A stretch of 64,000 nt of DNA from Echinicola rosea (GCF_005281475.1 NZ_CP040106.1:3686501-3750500), one strand, 5' to 3'; numbered from the stretch's first letter, positions 17,434 to 26,473 are shown. Translations and numbers: made by a program. Notes: generated by a model from the letters alone, not told the origin.

Positions 17434-17745
17434 TTCTTTTTATATAAAGGTATATATCGTGCACCTACCGAGCCGTAATCGTTGATGACTTTCAAAATAT
17501 TATGATAATGGGTGGAATAGGATCAGGTGTTTCTAAAGCAGCCATTTCGTTGATCAATTGGCCTCCATTGTACCACAGCCTCAGGAAATCAATTAAAAAC
17601 TAATATGGAATATATAAGATAGGATGGTTTTTGGGAGGATTATTTGGGACAATTGGTGTCCTGTTGATCAATTCACCAATTGGGATGCCTGTGTTGAGTG
17701 AGAAAAAGTGGTAAATTTAATACCCAACTAATCATAAAAGAAGCG

Positions 17746-18714
17746 ATGAACAGAATTGACCGTTTGACCGCTATATTGACACATCTACAGTCCAAAAGGC
17801 TGGTTAAGGCACAGCAACTGGCTGATCGGTTTGAAATAAGCCTTCGGACAGTGTATCGGGATGTACGAGCGCTTGAAGAAGCAGGTGTTCCGATCATTGG
17901 AGAGGCAGGAACGGGCTATTCCCTTCTGGAAGGTTACCGATTGCCCCCGGTGATGTTTACCCAAGAGGAGGCCATGTCCTTTGTAATGGCAGAAAAGATG
18001 GTGGAAAAACTCACCGATAAGGAAAGTGCAGTGCATTTTAAAGAGGCCATGTACAAGATAAGGTCGGTTCTAAAAAGTGCACAAAAGGATATTTATGAAT
18101 TGGCAGCGTCCCATATCGCTATTCGAAAACGGCCCAACAGCCTGTTGGATCATCATCGTCCAAAAACGATTCCGACTATCCTCTCGGGTGTAGTAAATAA
18201 GAACGTGTTGCGTATGGAATACCGCGCGCCCGGAAGCGAAGAAGCCTCTACAAGGGACATCGAGCCAGTAGGCATTTATTATTTCTTTGACCATTGGTAT
18301 ATGATAGCTTTTTGCAGGCTCCGCGCGGCCTATAGGACTTTTCGCATCGATCGGGTTCTTGGATTGAAGGAATGTGATGAACATTTTGAGGACAAGCATC
18401 CCACCTTACACGTGTACCTTAAGGAATTGGAAAGCAAAAAGGAGTTGACCAAAATTGTGGTGCATGTGGATAATGGTGTTGTTCCATATCTAAGCGGAGA
18501 TAAATATGACTATGGACTAGTGTACCAGGTAGATAAGGGCAATAAAACTGAAATGATCTTTATGCTTCCCTATGAAGATGATTTTATCCGGTGGTTTTTT
18601 ATGTTTGCTGAGTATGCAGATATCATTTCACCAGACCACCTTAAGGTAAAAGTCAACGATAAACTCCAACAAAAGTGGGAGAGGCTTAAAAAAAACTCCG
18701 CACTGCTGACATAG
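17746..18714 (+). CDS. YafY-type HTH and WYL-domain transcriptional regulator
   Basis: 322 residues from ATG 17746. A GTG start at 17698 would add 16 residues ahead of the canonical MNRIDRLTAILTHLQSK. Residues 4-58 form a DeoR/HTH_11 winged helix (VKAQQLADRFEISLRTVYRDVRALEEAGVPI, EAGTGYSL). After a linker, the WYL domain begins near 150, with REYRAPG-like and YYFFDHWYMIAFCRLR segments, the FRIDRV motif, and a C-terminal WYL-extension. WYL domains bind ligands such as nucleotides or oligonucleotides; stand-alone YafY proteins are mostly uncharacterised regulators. A 71-aa gene follows at 62 bp and is probably co-transcribed. No operator could be identified. Confidence 0.88.
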   Translation: MNRIDRLTAILTHLQSKRLVKAQQLADRFEISLRTVYRDVRALEEAGVPIIGEAGTGYSLLEGYRLPPVMFTQEEAMSFVMAEKMVEKLTDKESAVHFKEAMYKIRSVLKSAQKDIYELAASHIAIRKRPNSLLDHHRPKTIPTILSGVVNKNVLRMEYRAPGSEEASTRDIEPVGIYYFFDHWYMIAFCRLRAAYRTFRIDRVLGLKECDEHFEDKHPTLHVYLKELESKKELTKIVVHVDNGVVPYLSGDKYDYGLVYQVDKGNKTEMIFMLPYEDDFIRWFFMFAEYADIISPDHLKVKVNDKLQQKWERLKKNSALLT

Positions 18715-18776
18715 GGTTGTCACTATGGATGCCTTAATTTGACTGACTATTCATTTTGATCCTAAAAATTCAACGT

Positions 18777-18992
18777 ATGATTTTGGTTTTTAAAACCTCA
18801 ATTGAGGACGAGTCTGAAGTGGACAAAATAGCGCCTTCATTGGACCACCTTTTGGGGAATAACGGTTCCTGGAATGTAGATCTTGAAGATTGTGACAATA
18901 TTTTGCGCGTCGTGACGGATCATCATGATGTTAATGAAATAGCTCTTGTTCTATTATCAAAAGGTTATTTTTGCGAAGAATTGGAGGATTGA
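18777..18992 (+). CDS. Small ferredoxin-like-fold protein (HMA-like without metal-binding cysteines), hypothetical
   Basis: 71 residues from ATG 18777 (an upstream ATG at 18756 is possible). The pattern of strand (ILVFKTSI), helix (EDESEVDKIAPSLDHLL), two strands (WNVDLED, NILRVVT), helix (HHDVNEIALVLLSKG) and final short strand suggests the beta-alpha-beta-beta-alpha-beta fold of heavy-metal-associated domains. The CxxC motif is absent and only two scattered cysteines remain. It is strongly acidic. It lies 62 bp after the WYL regulator in the same direction and probably belongs to that transcript. Function is unknown; a partner or sensor role with the regulator is a guess from position. Confidence 0.65.
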   Translation: MILVFKTSIEDESEVDKIAPSLDHLLGNNGSWNVDLEDCDNILRVVTDHHDVNEIALVLLSKGYFCEELED

Positions 18993-19386
18993 TATAAAAA
19001 AGTAGCAAGCGTATAAGTCTGGGTCTGGCAGTTTAATCAAGGGTAAAAGCTAGGATCAATAAAAATGCGACAACGTTCCAAAAGCACCCAGTGCATAGCT
19101 AACCTGCACGCTAAGGAATATGTAATTGCTTTGTACCTTAGTGGCCTATCACTGTTCCAATGCATATGGAAATCTATCTCTTCCAAGCCATGTTGTTTTG
19201 ATCCATAATCTTCACCCATCTGATCTGCGCCTCTGGTCTTTAACCGAAAACCTACTGAATTGCTTCTATTTCCTTGTTTGTCAATGGTGTATCCAAATTG
19301 ATTGATAGGATATATCTATCACTATTTTAAAACAATAGGGTGTGTATGGCTTTTGAAATTTCATAAATATAATCAATCACTATTTA
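18993..19386. other. Intergenic region upstream of the heme operon
   Basis: No supported gene. Short open frames on the minus strand lack coding character. The right end is very AT-rich and leads into the heme operon promoter. Confidence 0.6.
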
Positions 19387-19417
19387 TTTGGATTAAGTCT
19401 AAATAGCTATACTTTTG
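19387..19417 (+). promoter_or_regulatory. Bacteroidota-type promoter of the heme uptake operon
   Basis: TTTG at 19387-19390 and TACTTTTG at 19410-19417 match the Bacteroidota -33 (TTTG) and -7 (TAnnTTTG) consensus exactly, with a 19-bp spacer. The -7 element ends 27 bp before the hmuT ATG, so a short leader is predicted. Confidence 0.8.
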
Positions 19418-19444
19418 TAATGTTATCTATAATTAATCTAAATA
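19391..19444. promoter_or_regulatory. Candidate iron/heme-responsive operator region
   Basis: Two nearly identical tracts, ATTAAGTCTAAATA at 19392-19405 and ATTAATCTAAATA at 19432-19444, flank the -7 element. The first is part of an imperfect palindrome (ATTTGGATTAAGTCTAAAT). Their position over the promoter and next to the start codon fits repression by a Fur- or DtxR-type metalloregulator. The identity of that regulator is inferred from the function of the operon only. Confidence 0.45.
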
Positions 19445-20314
19445 ATGAAAAAGAATATAATCCTCCTTTTCGCCATCATTTTGGTAGTGTCATGTGGCAC
19501 TAAGCACAACCAAGAGCAAGAAGAGAAGTCCCAAGCAGAAACTACTCCTGCTATCATCACAGCGGGAGGAACCATTACCGAAATAGTACATGCGTTAGGC
19601 CATGGGGATGCCATAGTGGCAACAGACCGGACCAGTACATATCCTGCGAAAATGCAGGAATTGCCATCCATTGGTTATAGAAATCAAATCCAGGCAGAGG
19701 GTATTCTATCCTTGAAACCAGATTGGATATTAGTGGAAGAAAATTACCTCAACAACGACGTGTTGACACAGCTCAAAAATAGCGGTAAGAAGGTATTTGT
19801 ACTCGAAAAGCCTCAATCAGAAGAAACCGCTGTGGCACTTATAACCAAAATAGGAGAGATTTTCGAAGAAAAAGAAAAGGCGGATGTGCTAATCGAACAG
19901 CTCAATAAAGATTTGGAAGCCCTGAGTGTATTTAAGGAGCAGAATAAAGAACAACCAAAAGTAGCCTTTATCATGTCCAGAGGGCCAGAAATGGTCTTTT
20001 TGGCAGGAAAGGACACTTTTGCAGAGGCGATGATAGCCTTGTCGGGCGCACAGCCAGTGGCTGTAGAATTCGAGGGGTTAAAACCCCTTACACCCGAGGC
20101 CTTGCCAGCGCTTAATCCTGACTATATCCTTTTATTCGAATCCGGATTTCAAGCATCAGGAGGCAAGGAAGGTCTCCGGTCGATCCAAGGGATTACGGCG
20201 ACTACTGCGTGGAAAAAGGATCAGCTCATTGCGATGGATGGCCATTACCTGTCTAGTTTCGGTCCCCGTATGGGACAGGCCGCCATCGACCTATTCCAAA
20301 AGACCCATCCCTGA
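19445..20314 (+). CDS. hmuT: Heme ABC transporter substrate-binding lipoprotein
   Basis: 289 residues. The lipoprotein signal has its lipobox cysteine at residue 17 (VVSC), so the protein is anchored in the periplasm. The mature protein is a class III periplasmic binding protein like HmuT/ShuT. The segment GTITEIVHALG, DRTSTYPAKMQELPSIGYRN and QAEGILSLKPDWIL matches the heme-binding subgroup; Tyr66 and Tyr78 are candidate axial-ligand tyrosines. It binds heme released by the outer-membrane receptor and delivers it to the permease HmuU. It is the first gene of a six-gene operon (hmuT-U-V-S, receptor, hmuY), with a strong promoter 27 bp upstream. A siderophore substrate is less likely because hmuS and hmuY follow. 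Confidence 0.93.
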   Translation: MKKNIILLFAIILVVSCGTKHNQEQEEKSQAETTPAIITAGGTITEIVHALGHGDAIVATDRTSTYPAKMQELPSIGYRNQIQAEGILSLKPDWILVEENYLNNDVLTQLKNSGKKVFVLEKPQSEETAVALITKIGEIFEEKEKADVLIEQLNKDLEALSVFKEQNKEQPKVAFIMSRGPEMVFLAGKDTFAEAMIALSGAQPVAVEFEGLKPLTPEALPALNPDYILLFESGFQASGGKEGLRSIQGITATTAWKKDQLIAMDGHYLSSFGPRMGQAAIDLFQKTHP

Positions 20315-20336
20315 GCACTGAGAAGAACCAATCATC

Positions 20337-21407
20337 ATGCAATTATCGATCAGCTATAAAACGGCAAGTGCTCATCGTCCAATGATAATATCCAGTACGG
20401 GGACATTATTGGTGGTATGTGTGCTGCTTTCCTTGGTGACCGGTGCCTATGCGATATCGGTCCCAGAAGTATTACGCATCTTTGCAGCCAAAATCGGCCT
20501 GCCGGTGCAGGATGTCGCTGTAGAAAAAACGGCCGTTTTATGGGCCATTAGATTTCCGCGCGTATTACTGGGCGTGATGGTGGGAGGGAGCTTGGCCGTG
20601 GCTGGGGCATGTCTTCAGGGTTTGTTCAGAAATCCATTGGTAGAGCCCGCCATTATCGGCGTCAGCTCCGGGAGTGCCTTATTTGCCGTTATTGTTATTG
20701 TGTTTTCTAGTTCCATCGGTTGGCAATTACGATCACTTTTTGGTGCATTTGCATTGCCTTTGGCGGCGTTTTTTGGTGGCCTGTTAAATACCTTTTTGGC
20801 TTACAGGCTTGCCAGCAAAGCCGGCAAAACCGATATCTCCATCCTGATCCTTGCCGGGGTAGCGATCAATGCGCTATCCGCGGCACTGATCGGGTTAGTG
20901 ATCTATTATGGAGATGATAATGCCATACGGAATTTTACCTTCTGGAGCCTTGGTAGTTTGGGAGGTGCCAGCTGGGACAAGCTGTATATCGTAGGGAGCT
21001 TTATCATCATTGCTACCATCGTTATGATGTCTTTTCCCCGATCCCTGAATGCATTGGCAGTGGGTGAATCAGAAGCCTTTCATATGGGAATCCATGTGCA
21101 AAAAGTAAAATACTTAGTGCTCTTTTTTAGTGCATTGGCAGTAGGTGCCGGAGTTTCAGTGACTGGAGCCATTGGTTTTGTGGGATTGGTAGTGCCACAT
21201 TTGGTAAGAATGGTGATAGGTTCGGATCATCGCACGCTTTTGCCCGTGGCCTTTCTCCTTGGCGCCATATTGATGTTGGTTGCGGATATTATTTCCCGTT
21301 GGGTCGTCGCACCAGCTGAGCTGTCCATAGGAATTATCACTGCACTGATTGGAGCCCCGTTCTTTATATCGATACTCATGAATTTTAAACGTCAACGAAT
21401 CCTATGA
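20337..21407 (+). CDS. hmuU: Heme ABC transporter permease (FecCD family)
   Basis: 356 residues with about ten hydrophobic segments. Hallmarks of the FecCD/BtuC family are IRFPRVLLGVMVGGSLAVAG, LQGLFRNPLVEPAIIGVSSG, the ATPase-contacting region ALAVGESEAFHMGI, and the GAIGFVGLVVPHLVRMVIG segment. It forms the homodimeric inner-membrane channel that takes heme from HmuT. The gene starts 22 bp after hmuT, and its stop codon overlaps the start of hmuV by 4 bp, consistent with translational coupling. Confidence 0.95.
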   Translation: MQLSISYKTASAHRPMIISSTGTLLVVCVLLSLVTGAYAISVPEVLRIFAAKIGLPVQDVAVEKTAVLWAIRFPRVLLGVMVGGSLAVAGACLQGLFRNPLVEPAIIGVSSGSALFAVIVIVFSSSIGWQLRSLFGAFALPLAAFFGGLLNTFLAYRLASKAGKTDISILILAGVAINALSAALIGLVIYYGDDNAIRNFTFWSLGSLGGASWDKLYIVGSFIIIATIVMMSFPRSLNALAVGESEAFHMGIHVQKVKYLVLFFSALAVGAGVSVTGAIGFVGLVVPHLVRMVIGSDHRTLLPVAFLLGAILMLVADIISRWVVAPAELSIGIITALIGAPFFISILMNFKRQRIL

Positions 21408-22216
21408 GAATCCGCGCCACAAATATCCATTTCTGTATCAGGAAAAAACCAATCTTGGACCAGGTAAGCATTGATCTTTTACCGGGGGAAGTGGTGAGCG
21501 TTTTGGGGCCGAATGGAGCAGGAAAGTCCACTTTGCTAAAAATACTGAGTGGCGAAAAAAGCTGTGAAAAAGGTATGGTTTCCATTAACGAGGTACCGCT
21601 GACATCCATCAAACCGCAGCAATTGGCAAAATACAGGGCCGTGATGCCACAGCACTCTACTGTTAATTTTCCTTATTCGGTAGAAGAAATCGTGGCATTG
21701 GGAATGTTGTCCCATGATCCCCATGCACCTTCCGGGACATTAATGGAAGAAGTGATGGAGCTTACAGGGATCGCGCACTTGAGGGAGCGGATGATAGATG
21801 GCCTATCTGGAGGAGAAAAACAACGGGTACAGCTAGGCAGGGTATTGTTGCAGATTTGGGAAGATAAGCCTTATGCGAGGTATCTATTTCTGGATGAGCC
21901 TACCTCCAGCATGGACATTGCCCAGCAGCACCAAGTGTTACGACTGGTAAGGCATTTAAGAAAGAAAAATATAGGTGTTTTCGCCATTTTACATGATTTA
22001 AACCTGGCAGTACAATATTCCGATAAGGTCATGCTGATGAAAAACGGTTCGGTAAAAGCTTTTGGTGCTGTCAGGACCATTATGACGGCCGAAAACTTGT
22101 CGATGGTATATGGCCATCCGATTACCGTGATGACTCATCCCTTGGACGATGGACAGATCATCATTACCTCAGAACGTACTGAATACGCAACATTAGCATC
22201 AATCCAAACAGCATAA
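21404..22216 (+). CDS. hmuV: Heme ABC transporter ATP-binding protein
   Basis: 270 residues of a complete ABC ATPase. Walker A GPNGAGKST is at 35-43, followed by a Q-loop in VMPQHSTVNF, the signature LSGGEKQR, Walker B YLFLDEPTSSMD, and the H-loop HDLNLAVQ. These match the HmuV subgroup of iron-chelate importers. It powers heme import through HmuU at the cytoplasmic face. It overlaps hmuU by 4 bp and is followed by hmuS after 3 bp. Confidence 0.96.
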   Translation: MRIRATNIHFCIRKKPILDQVSIDLLPGEVVSVLGPNGAGKSTLLKILSGEKSCEKGMVSINEVPLTSIKPQQLAKYRAVMPQHSTVNFPYSVEEIVALGMLSHDPHAPSGTLMEEVMELTGIAHLRERMIDGLSGGEKQRVQLGRVLLQIWEDKPYARYLFLDEPTSSMDIAQQHQVLRLVRHLRKKNIGVFAILHDLNLAVQYSDKVMLMKNGSVKAFGAVRTIMTAENLSMVYGHPITVMTHPLDDGQIIITSERTEYATLASIQTA

Positions 22217-22219
22217 ACA

Positions 22220-23269
22220 ATGACTACGATCATCAATACTCTACCAAACCTAAAGGAACAATATAAATCTCTCAAAGAAGAACAGCCTAAAACAAGGATT
22301 CGTGAGGCAGCCAAACTTCTAGGTGTCTCTGAAGCAGAATTATTGGCCACTTCGATCGGCGAGGGTGTCGTGAGGCTGGAGGGAAATTGGGCCGACTTTA
22401 TTCTTCACTGTCGCGATTTGGGACGGGTGATGGCACTCACGAGATCAGAAGGATGCGTACTTGAGCACAAAGGAACTTTTCAGAAAATAAGTATTCATGG
22501 CTCTGCTCCAAATCAAGTGGCCACGGTGATTGGCCCGATTGAGCAGCGTATTTTCTTTAGCAATTGGAAGTTTGGCTTTGCCGCTGAGATCCAAGGGGCC
22601 AGAGGTATGATGAAGAGCTTCCAGTTTTTTGACCAGTCAGGAGATGCAATCATGAAAATCTACCTCCAAAAAGAAAGCAATGAGGACGTTTTTGAGCAAC
22701 TCAAAAATGAATATAAAGCGATCGATCAGATGGCCGGTCTTGACATTGCCGTGATCCCAGCTCCTGAATATAATACCGATATAGATGAAGCTGGCTTCAG
22801 GAAGGAATGGGAAGAAATGAACGATACACATGCCTTCTTCGGAATGCTCAAGCGGTACAAGCTCCATCGTCAGGAAGCGCTGCGGAAGATTGGCGATAAA
22901 TGGGCTTATCGTGTAGATAGATTGGTGATAAGGGAGCTATTGCAAAAAGCCGTTGAACAAGAACTGCCCATTATGGTTTTTGCCGGTAACCGAGGTAATA
23001 TCCAGATTCACCAAGGAAAAGTAAAAAACCTCCGCCAAATCGATAATTGGTTTAATGTCATGGATCCTGATTTTGTAATGCACTTAAACGAAGATACGAT
23101 TGATGAAGCTTGGGTGGTGCATAAGAATACCGATGATGGCTTAGTCTCTTCCATCGAGCTATTTGACCCATCAGGCGAATTGGTAGCACAATATTTTGGC
23201 CTCCGGAAGCCGGGAATCCCACAAAATGTCGCGTGGAAGAAACTCGTGGATTCTCTAGAAAGAATTTAG
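22220..23269 (+). CDS. hmuS: Hemin-degrading factor, HmuS/ChuS family
   Basis: 349 residues made of two repeated halves, as in ChuS/HemS. The N-terminal half has TRIREAAKLLGVSEAELLAT and the core EGNWADFILHCRDLGRVMALTR. The C-terminal half has His204 in NDTHAFFGMLKR, at the position of the heme-ligand histidine of ChuS, plus FAGNRGNIQIHQGKV. Family members bind cytoplasmic heme and open its ring to release iron, or pass it on as a carrier. It closes the inner-membrane half of the operon; a 105-bp gap with a strong hairpin separates it from the receptor gene. Confidence 0.93.
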   Translation: MTTIINTLPNLKEQYKSLKEEQPKTRIREAAKLLGVSEAELLATSIGEGVVRLEGNWADFILHCRDLGRVMALTRSEGCVLEHKGTFQKISIHGSAPNQVATVIGPIEQRIFFSNWKFGFAAEIQGARGMMKSFQFFDQSGDAIMKIYLQKESNEDVFEQLKNEYKAIDQMAGLDIAVIPAPEYNTDIDEAGFRKEWEEMNDTHAFFGMLKRYKLHRQEALRKIGDKWAYRVDRLVIRELLQKAVEQELPIMVFAGNRGNIQIHQGKVKNLRQIDNWFNVMDPDFVMHLNEDTIDEAWVVHKNTDDGLVSSIELFDPSGELVAQYFGLRKPGIPQNVAWKKLVDSLERI

Positions 23270-23301
23270 TTTGTAAGCATTTTTTGTGATTGTCTCTTTA
23301 C

Positions 23302-23350
23302 TTTTTGAGTTGTTTTGATAACCCCGGGCAGACGGCCCGGGGCTCAAAAA
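23302..23350 (+). promoter_or_regulatory. Nested hairpin between hmuS and the heme receptor gene
   Basis: An inner perfect 8-bp GC stem (CCCCGGGC at 23322-23329, GCCCGGGG at 23335-23342) lies inside an outer 8-bp pair (TTTTTGAG at 23302-23309, CTCAAAAA at 23343-23350). No T tract follows, so a simple terminator is unlikely. Partial termination, RNA processing or stabilisation of one side of the transcript would change receptor level relative to the ABC genes. Confidence 0.6.
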
Positions 23351-23374
23351 CCTTAAGATTTTGGAAACTTAATT

Positions 23375-25681
23375 ATGAATAAAAAGATACTACATATACT
23401 ACTGTTATGCTTGATCAGCTGGGGTTCGCTGGCGGCCAAAGAACCGGTGGAAATCCAGATCCAAGACACCAAAGGCAGTCCAATAGTCCATGGTATAGTC
23501 AAGCTGGACAATGGAAAGATACTGGCTGTAGATAGCAGGGGACAGGTGGAGATTGACCTTGCAGCCTATGGGGCATCCGTGGAATTGGAGGTTTATGCGA
23601 TAGGCTTCGAAAAGCAGAAAATGACGGTGGGAGAGCTGATGAGCAATCCGCGCATCATCCTTCGTGAGTCTTTGGGGGAGTTGGATGAATATGTACTTTC
23701 CGCCACGAGGACTGACCGTAGCGTGGAAGATTTACCCATGCCGGTGACGGTGCTGACAGAGGAAAAAATATGCGAAACAGGTGCCTTTCGGTTGTCGGAT
23801 GTATTGGCCGAACAAACGGGACTCCAGTTGGTGGCAGACCATGGGACAGGGCTTCAGATGCAAGGGCTTGATTCGGAGTATATCTTGATTTTGTTAGATG
23901 GAGAGCCCTTGATCGGAAGAACGGCAGGGACCTTTGACCTGGACAGGATAAGCGTCAGTAACATCGACCGAATAGAAATTCTCCGTGGCCCTTCCAGCGC
24001 AATATACGGCAGTGAAGCGATGGCGGGGGTGATCAATATCATTACCAAAGTACAAACGGATGGGGTAAGTGCCAATCTTATTGCCCAATACGGATCGTTC
24101 AATTCGTTTGATTTGGGCGCCGAAGTAGGATTGAATACCAAAGGCTGGAATATCTACGGGTACTATGATCACTATAGTACCGATGGGTATGACCTGAATA
24201 CCGAGTCCCTTGGCAACACCAAGGCTCCCCATGAAGCGGAGACAGCTCAAGTAAAGTTGGGAAAGGCGATAGGTGATAAATGGAAGGTCAAGATAAATGG
24301 TAGATTTTACCAAGATGAGTACAAGGATGTAGTCGGTGTGAGTTCTGGAGAGGAAACATTGGCTGCTGATATGGCGGGAGACAGTAGGGATATCAACATC
24401 AACCCATCCATTAGTTTTAAGCCTAACACTGATTGGACGTTTACCCTTCGGAACATGACCACGCTGTATGACACCCATTCCAGCACGGTCTTTACCGAGA
24501 CAGGGGAAGTCGTGGATGAAGAGGACTTTAGCCAACGCTATCACCGGACAGAGGTGCAGACCGACTACCGATTGGATAAAGAGCAGTTGCTTACAGTGGG
24601 TGTAGGCCACCAGTTGGAAACGGTGGAAGCCACGCGATATGACGAAAATAATAAGTTCAATTCCGGGTACCTGTATTTGCAGCACCAATGGACACCATCA
24701 GAAAAATGGAATGTGGTGACAGGAGCAAGGGGAGACCTGCACAGTGAATATGGAGGGAGGATAAGTCCGAAAATTTCTGCCATGCACAAGTTTTCCGACC
24801 GCTTTAGCTGGCAAGGCTCCATTGGCGCAGGCTTCAAGTCGCCTGATTTCCGTCAGCTGCTCCTGAACTTCAATAATGCCGTGGTGGGCTATTACGTGTA
24901 TGGTTCCATGCTTGTGGAAGAAGGTGTCCGACAATTGGAAGCCCAAGGGCAATTGCAGCAGTTGCTGATGGATACAAGTACTTTTGGTAACCTGGATCCA
25001 GAAAACAGCTGGGCGGTCAATACGGGGTTTCGGTGGAAAGCCACTGATGATCTGCTGTTAAGCACCAATTTCTTCCGAAACCAGATTTCCAATTTGATCG
25101 AAACGGCCGCTGTAGCGCGCTTGACGAACGGTAGAAATGTCTATAGTTATATAAACCTCAATGAGGTGATTACCCAAGGAGCAGAGGTGGAAGTCAATTA
25201 CAGGTTGGGCCAGCATTGGAGGTTTTCCCTCGGATACGTGAACCTGGACAGTCGTGATGAAGAAGTGATCGAAGGGATCGAACGTGGGGAGTACTTCAAA
25301 AGGGACAGTCAAAACCGTACCAGAAGGGTAGAACGCTCAGATTACGGTGGATTGTTCAATCGCAGCAGGCACAGTGGAAATGTGAAAGTCAATTATTGGG
25401 AAAGGCATACTGGGGTAAATGTGGCCCTGCGCGGAATCTACCGTGGAAAATACGGTTTTGGCGATATCAACGGCAACCAGATCTTGGATGATCCTTCAGA
25501 ATATGCCGAGGGGATCATGCAAGTTCACTTGACCCTGAACAAGCAGTTTGACAATGGAGTGATGCTGGAGACGGGCGTAAGGAATATCGCAGACGCTATC
25601 AATGAATATGATAGCACCAATCCTGGCCGGACTTTCTTTGTCCGTGCCAATGTCTCGCTGGACCAGTTGTTTGGGAATTAG
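23375..25681 (+). CDS. hmuR: TonB-dependent heme receptor
   Basis: 768 residues. A signal peptide (cleavage near SLAA, residue 21) is followed by a short carboxypeptidase-regulatory-like domain (about 25-97). The plug is at about 112-230 (SATRTDRSVEDLPMPVTVL, DGEPLIGR, IEILRGPSSAIYGSEAMAGVINIITK). A barrel of roughly 530 residues ends in FFVRANVSLDQLF. It is shorter than SusC proteins and lacks their signature, matching the classical heme, siderophore or B12 receptor type. Placement between hmuS and hmuY indicates heme as the ligand, captured from the surface or from HmuY. The symbol is by analogy with hmuR of Porphyromonas; the receptor's heme-ligand residues were not identified. Confidence 0.9.
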   Translation: MNKKILHILLLCLISWGSLAAKEPVEIQIQDTKGSPIVHGIVKLDNGKILAVDSRGQVEIDLAAYGASVELEVYAIGFEKQKMTVGELMSNPRIILRESLGELDEYVLSATRTDRSVEDLPMPVTVLTEEKICETGAFRLSDVLAEQTGLQLVADHGTGLQMQGLDSEYILILLDGEPLIGRTAGTFDLDRISVSNIDRIEILRGPSSAIYGSEAMAGVINIITKVQTDGVSANLIAQYGSFNSFDLGAEVGLNTKGWNIYGYYDHYSTDGYDLNTESLGNTKAPHEAETAQVKLGKAIGDKWKVKINGRFYQDEYKDVVGVSSGEETLAADMAGDSRDININPSISFKPNTDWTFTLRNMTTLYDTHSSTVFTETGEVVDEEDFSQRYHRTEVQTDYRLDKEQLLTVGVGHQLETVEATRYDENNKFNSGYLYLQHQWTPSEKWNVVTGARGDLHSEYGGRISPKISAMHKFSDRFSWQGSIGAGFKSPDFRQLLLNFNNAVVGYYVYGSMLVEEGVRQLEAQGQLQQLLMDTSTFGNLDPENSWAVNTGFRWKATDDLLLSTNFFRNQISNLIETAAVARLTNGRNVYSYINLNEVITQGAEVEVNYRLGQHWRFSLGYVNLDSRDEEVIEGIERGEYFKRDSQNRTRRVERSDYGGLFNRSRHSGNVKVNYWERHTGVNVALRGIYRGKYGFGDINGNQILDDPSEYAEGIMQVHLTLNKQFDNGVMLETGVRNIADAINEYDSTNPGRTFFVRANVSLDQLFGN

Positions 25682-25791
25682 GAATGTAAAATTAAGAATT
25701 AGGAATTGAGAATGATCAAGGTAGCCTACAACTTTGAGGACTTCCAACATTAAAACCTTCAAAACTTGTAACATTTAAACAATTTATAAAC

Positions 25792-26409
25792 ATGAAAAAA
25801 GTAAACTTTATCGCGCTGGCGCTGCTGGCATTGCCTTTTTTGGTCTCCTGTACCAATGATGATGACACCGATCCTGAAGTGGTAGAAGAATTGGAGGCGG
25901 TTTTGGTCGAGGATTTGTATGCCCCCAATAGTAATCCAGGGTCTGACGATGGTCAAGAATATGATTATGTGTATTATAGTTTTGAAAAAAATATGGTGGT
26001 AGATTCTGAGGATGAAGATTGGGCCATCGCTTTCAAATCAACAGAGATAATCGTAAATGGTGGTGTTAATGGTGACGGAAACGTACAGGGAGCGTTATTG
26101 TCGGGAACTGTATTCGAGGAACTTGAAGGTTTACCTGACGATATGGAATTATCAGTAGATACGGAAGAAATGAATGCTATTCCTAATGACATGCAAAATG
26201 GTTGGTGGAATTACGATAGGAGTACCCATTTTGTGACTCCAAAAGCAGCAATTGTGCTTGTTTTTCAGACAAACTCAGGGAACTCTGTGAAAATGGAAAT
26301 TTTAAGTTTCTTCAAAGGAAACCCATCCGCAGAAGAATATGAACTCAGGGATATGTACCACTATACATTCAGATACCTACTCCAGCCAAACGGAACAAAG
26401 ACTTTCTAA
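25792..26409 (+). CDS. hmuY: HmuY-family heme-binding lipoprotein
   Basis: 205 residues. The lipoprotein signal has its lipobox cysteine near residue 20 (FLVSC), followed by a very acidic linker (TNDDDTDPEVVEELE). The body matches HmuY hemophore-like proteins: YVYYSFEKN, DEDWAIAFKSTEIIVNGG near the middle, WWNYDRSTHFVTP, and the C-terminal YHYTFRYLLQPNG. These proteins are exposed on or shed from the outer membrane and take heme from host or environmental hemoproteins for the TonB receptor. It is the last gene of the operon; a typical terminator follows 32 bp downstream. The AT-rich 110-bp gap before it has no clear promoter. Confidence 0.9.
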   Translation: MKKVNFIALALLALPFLVSCTNDDDTDPEVVEELEAVLVEDLYAPNSNPGSDDGQEYDYVYYSFEKNMVVDSEDEDWAIAFKSTEIIVNGGVNGDGNVQGALLSGTVFEELEGLPDDMELSVDTEEMNAIPNDMQNGWWNYDRSTHFVTPKAAIVLVFQTNSGNSVKMEILSFFKGNPSAEEYELRDMYHYTFRYLLQPNGTKTF

Positions 26410-26440
26410 AGGTAACTTGATTTGACATATGTTTTCGCAG

Positions 26441-26473
26441 AAAAGGTGGAGCTATTGGCTCCACTTTTTTTTA
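26441..26473 (+). terminator. Intrinsic terminator of the heme operon
   Basis: Perfect 7-bp stem GTGGAGC/GCTCCAC (26446-26452 and 26458-26464) with a 5-nt loop, preceded by AAAA and followed by a run of eight T. It begins 32 bp after the hmuY stop codon. Confidence 0.9.

Noticed and set aside
19037..19219. 60-codon minus-strand frame before the heme operon
   Set aside because: No domain, no conserved start context and isolated on its strand.
23894..24688. 264-codon minus-strand frame inside the heme receptor gene
   Set aside because: It is antisense to a complete, well-supported TonB receptor gene and matches no family.
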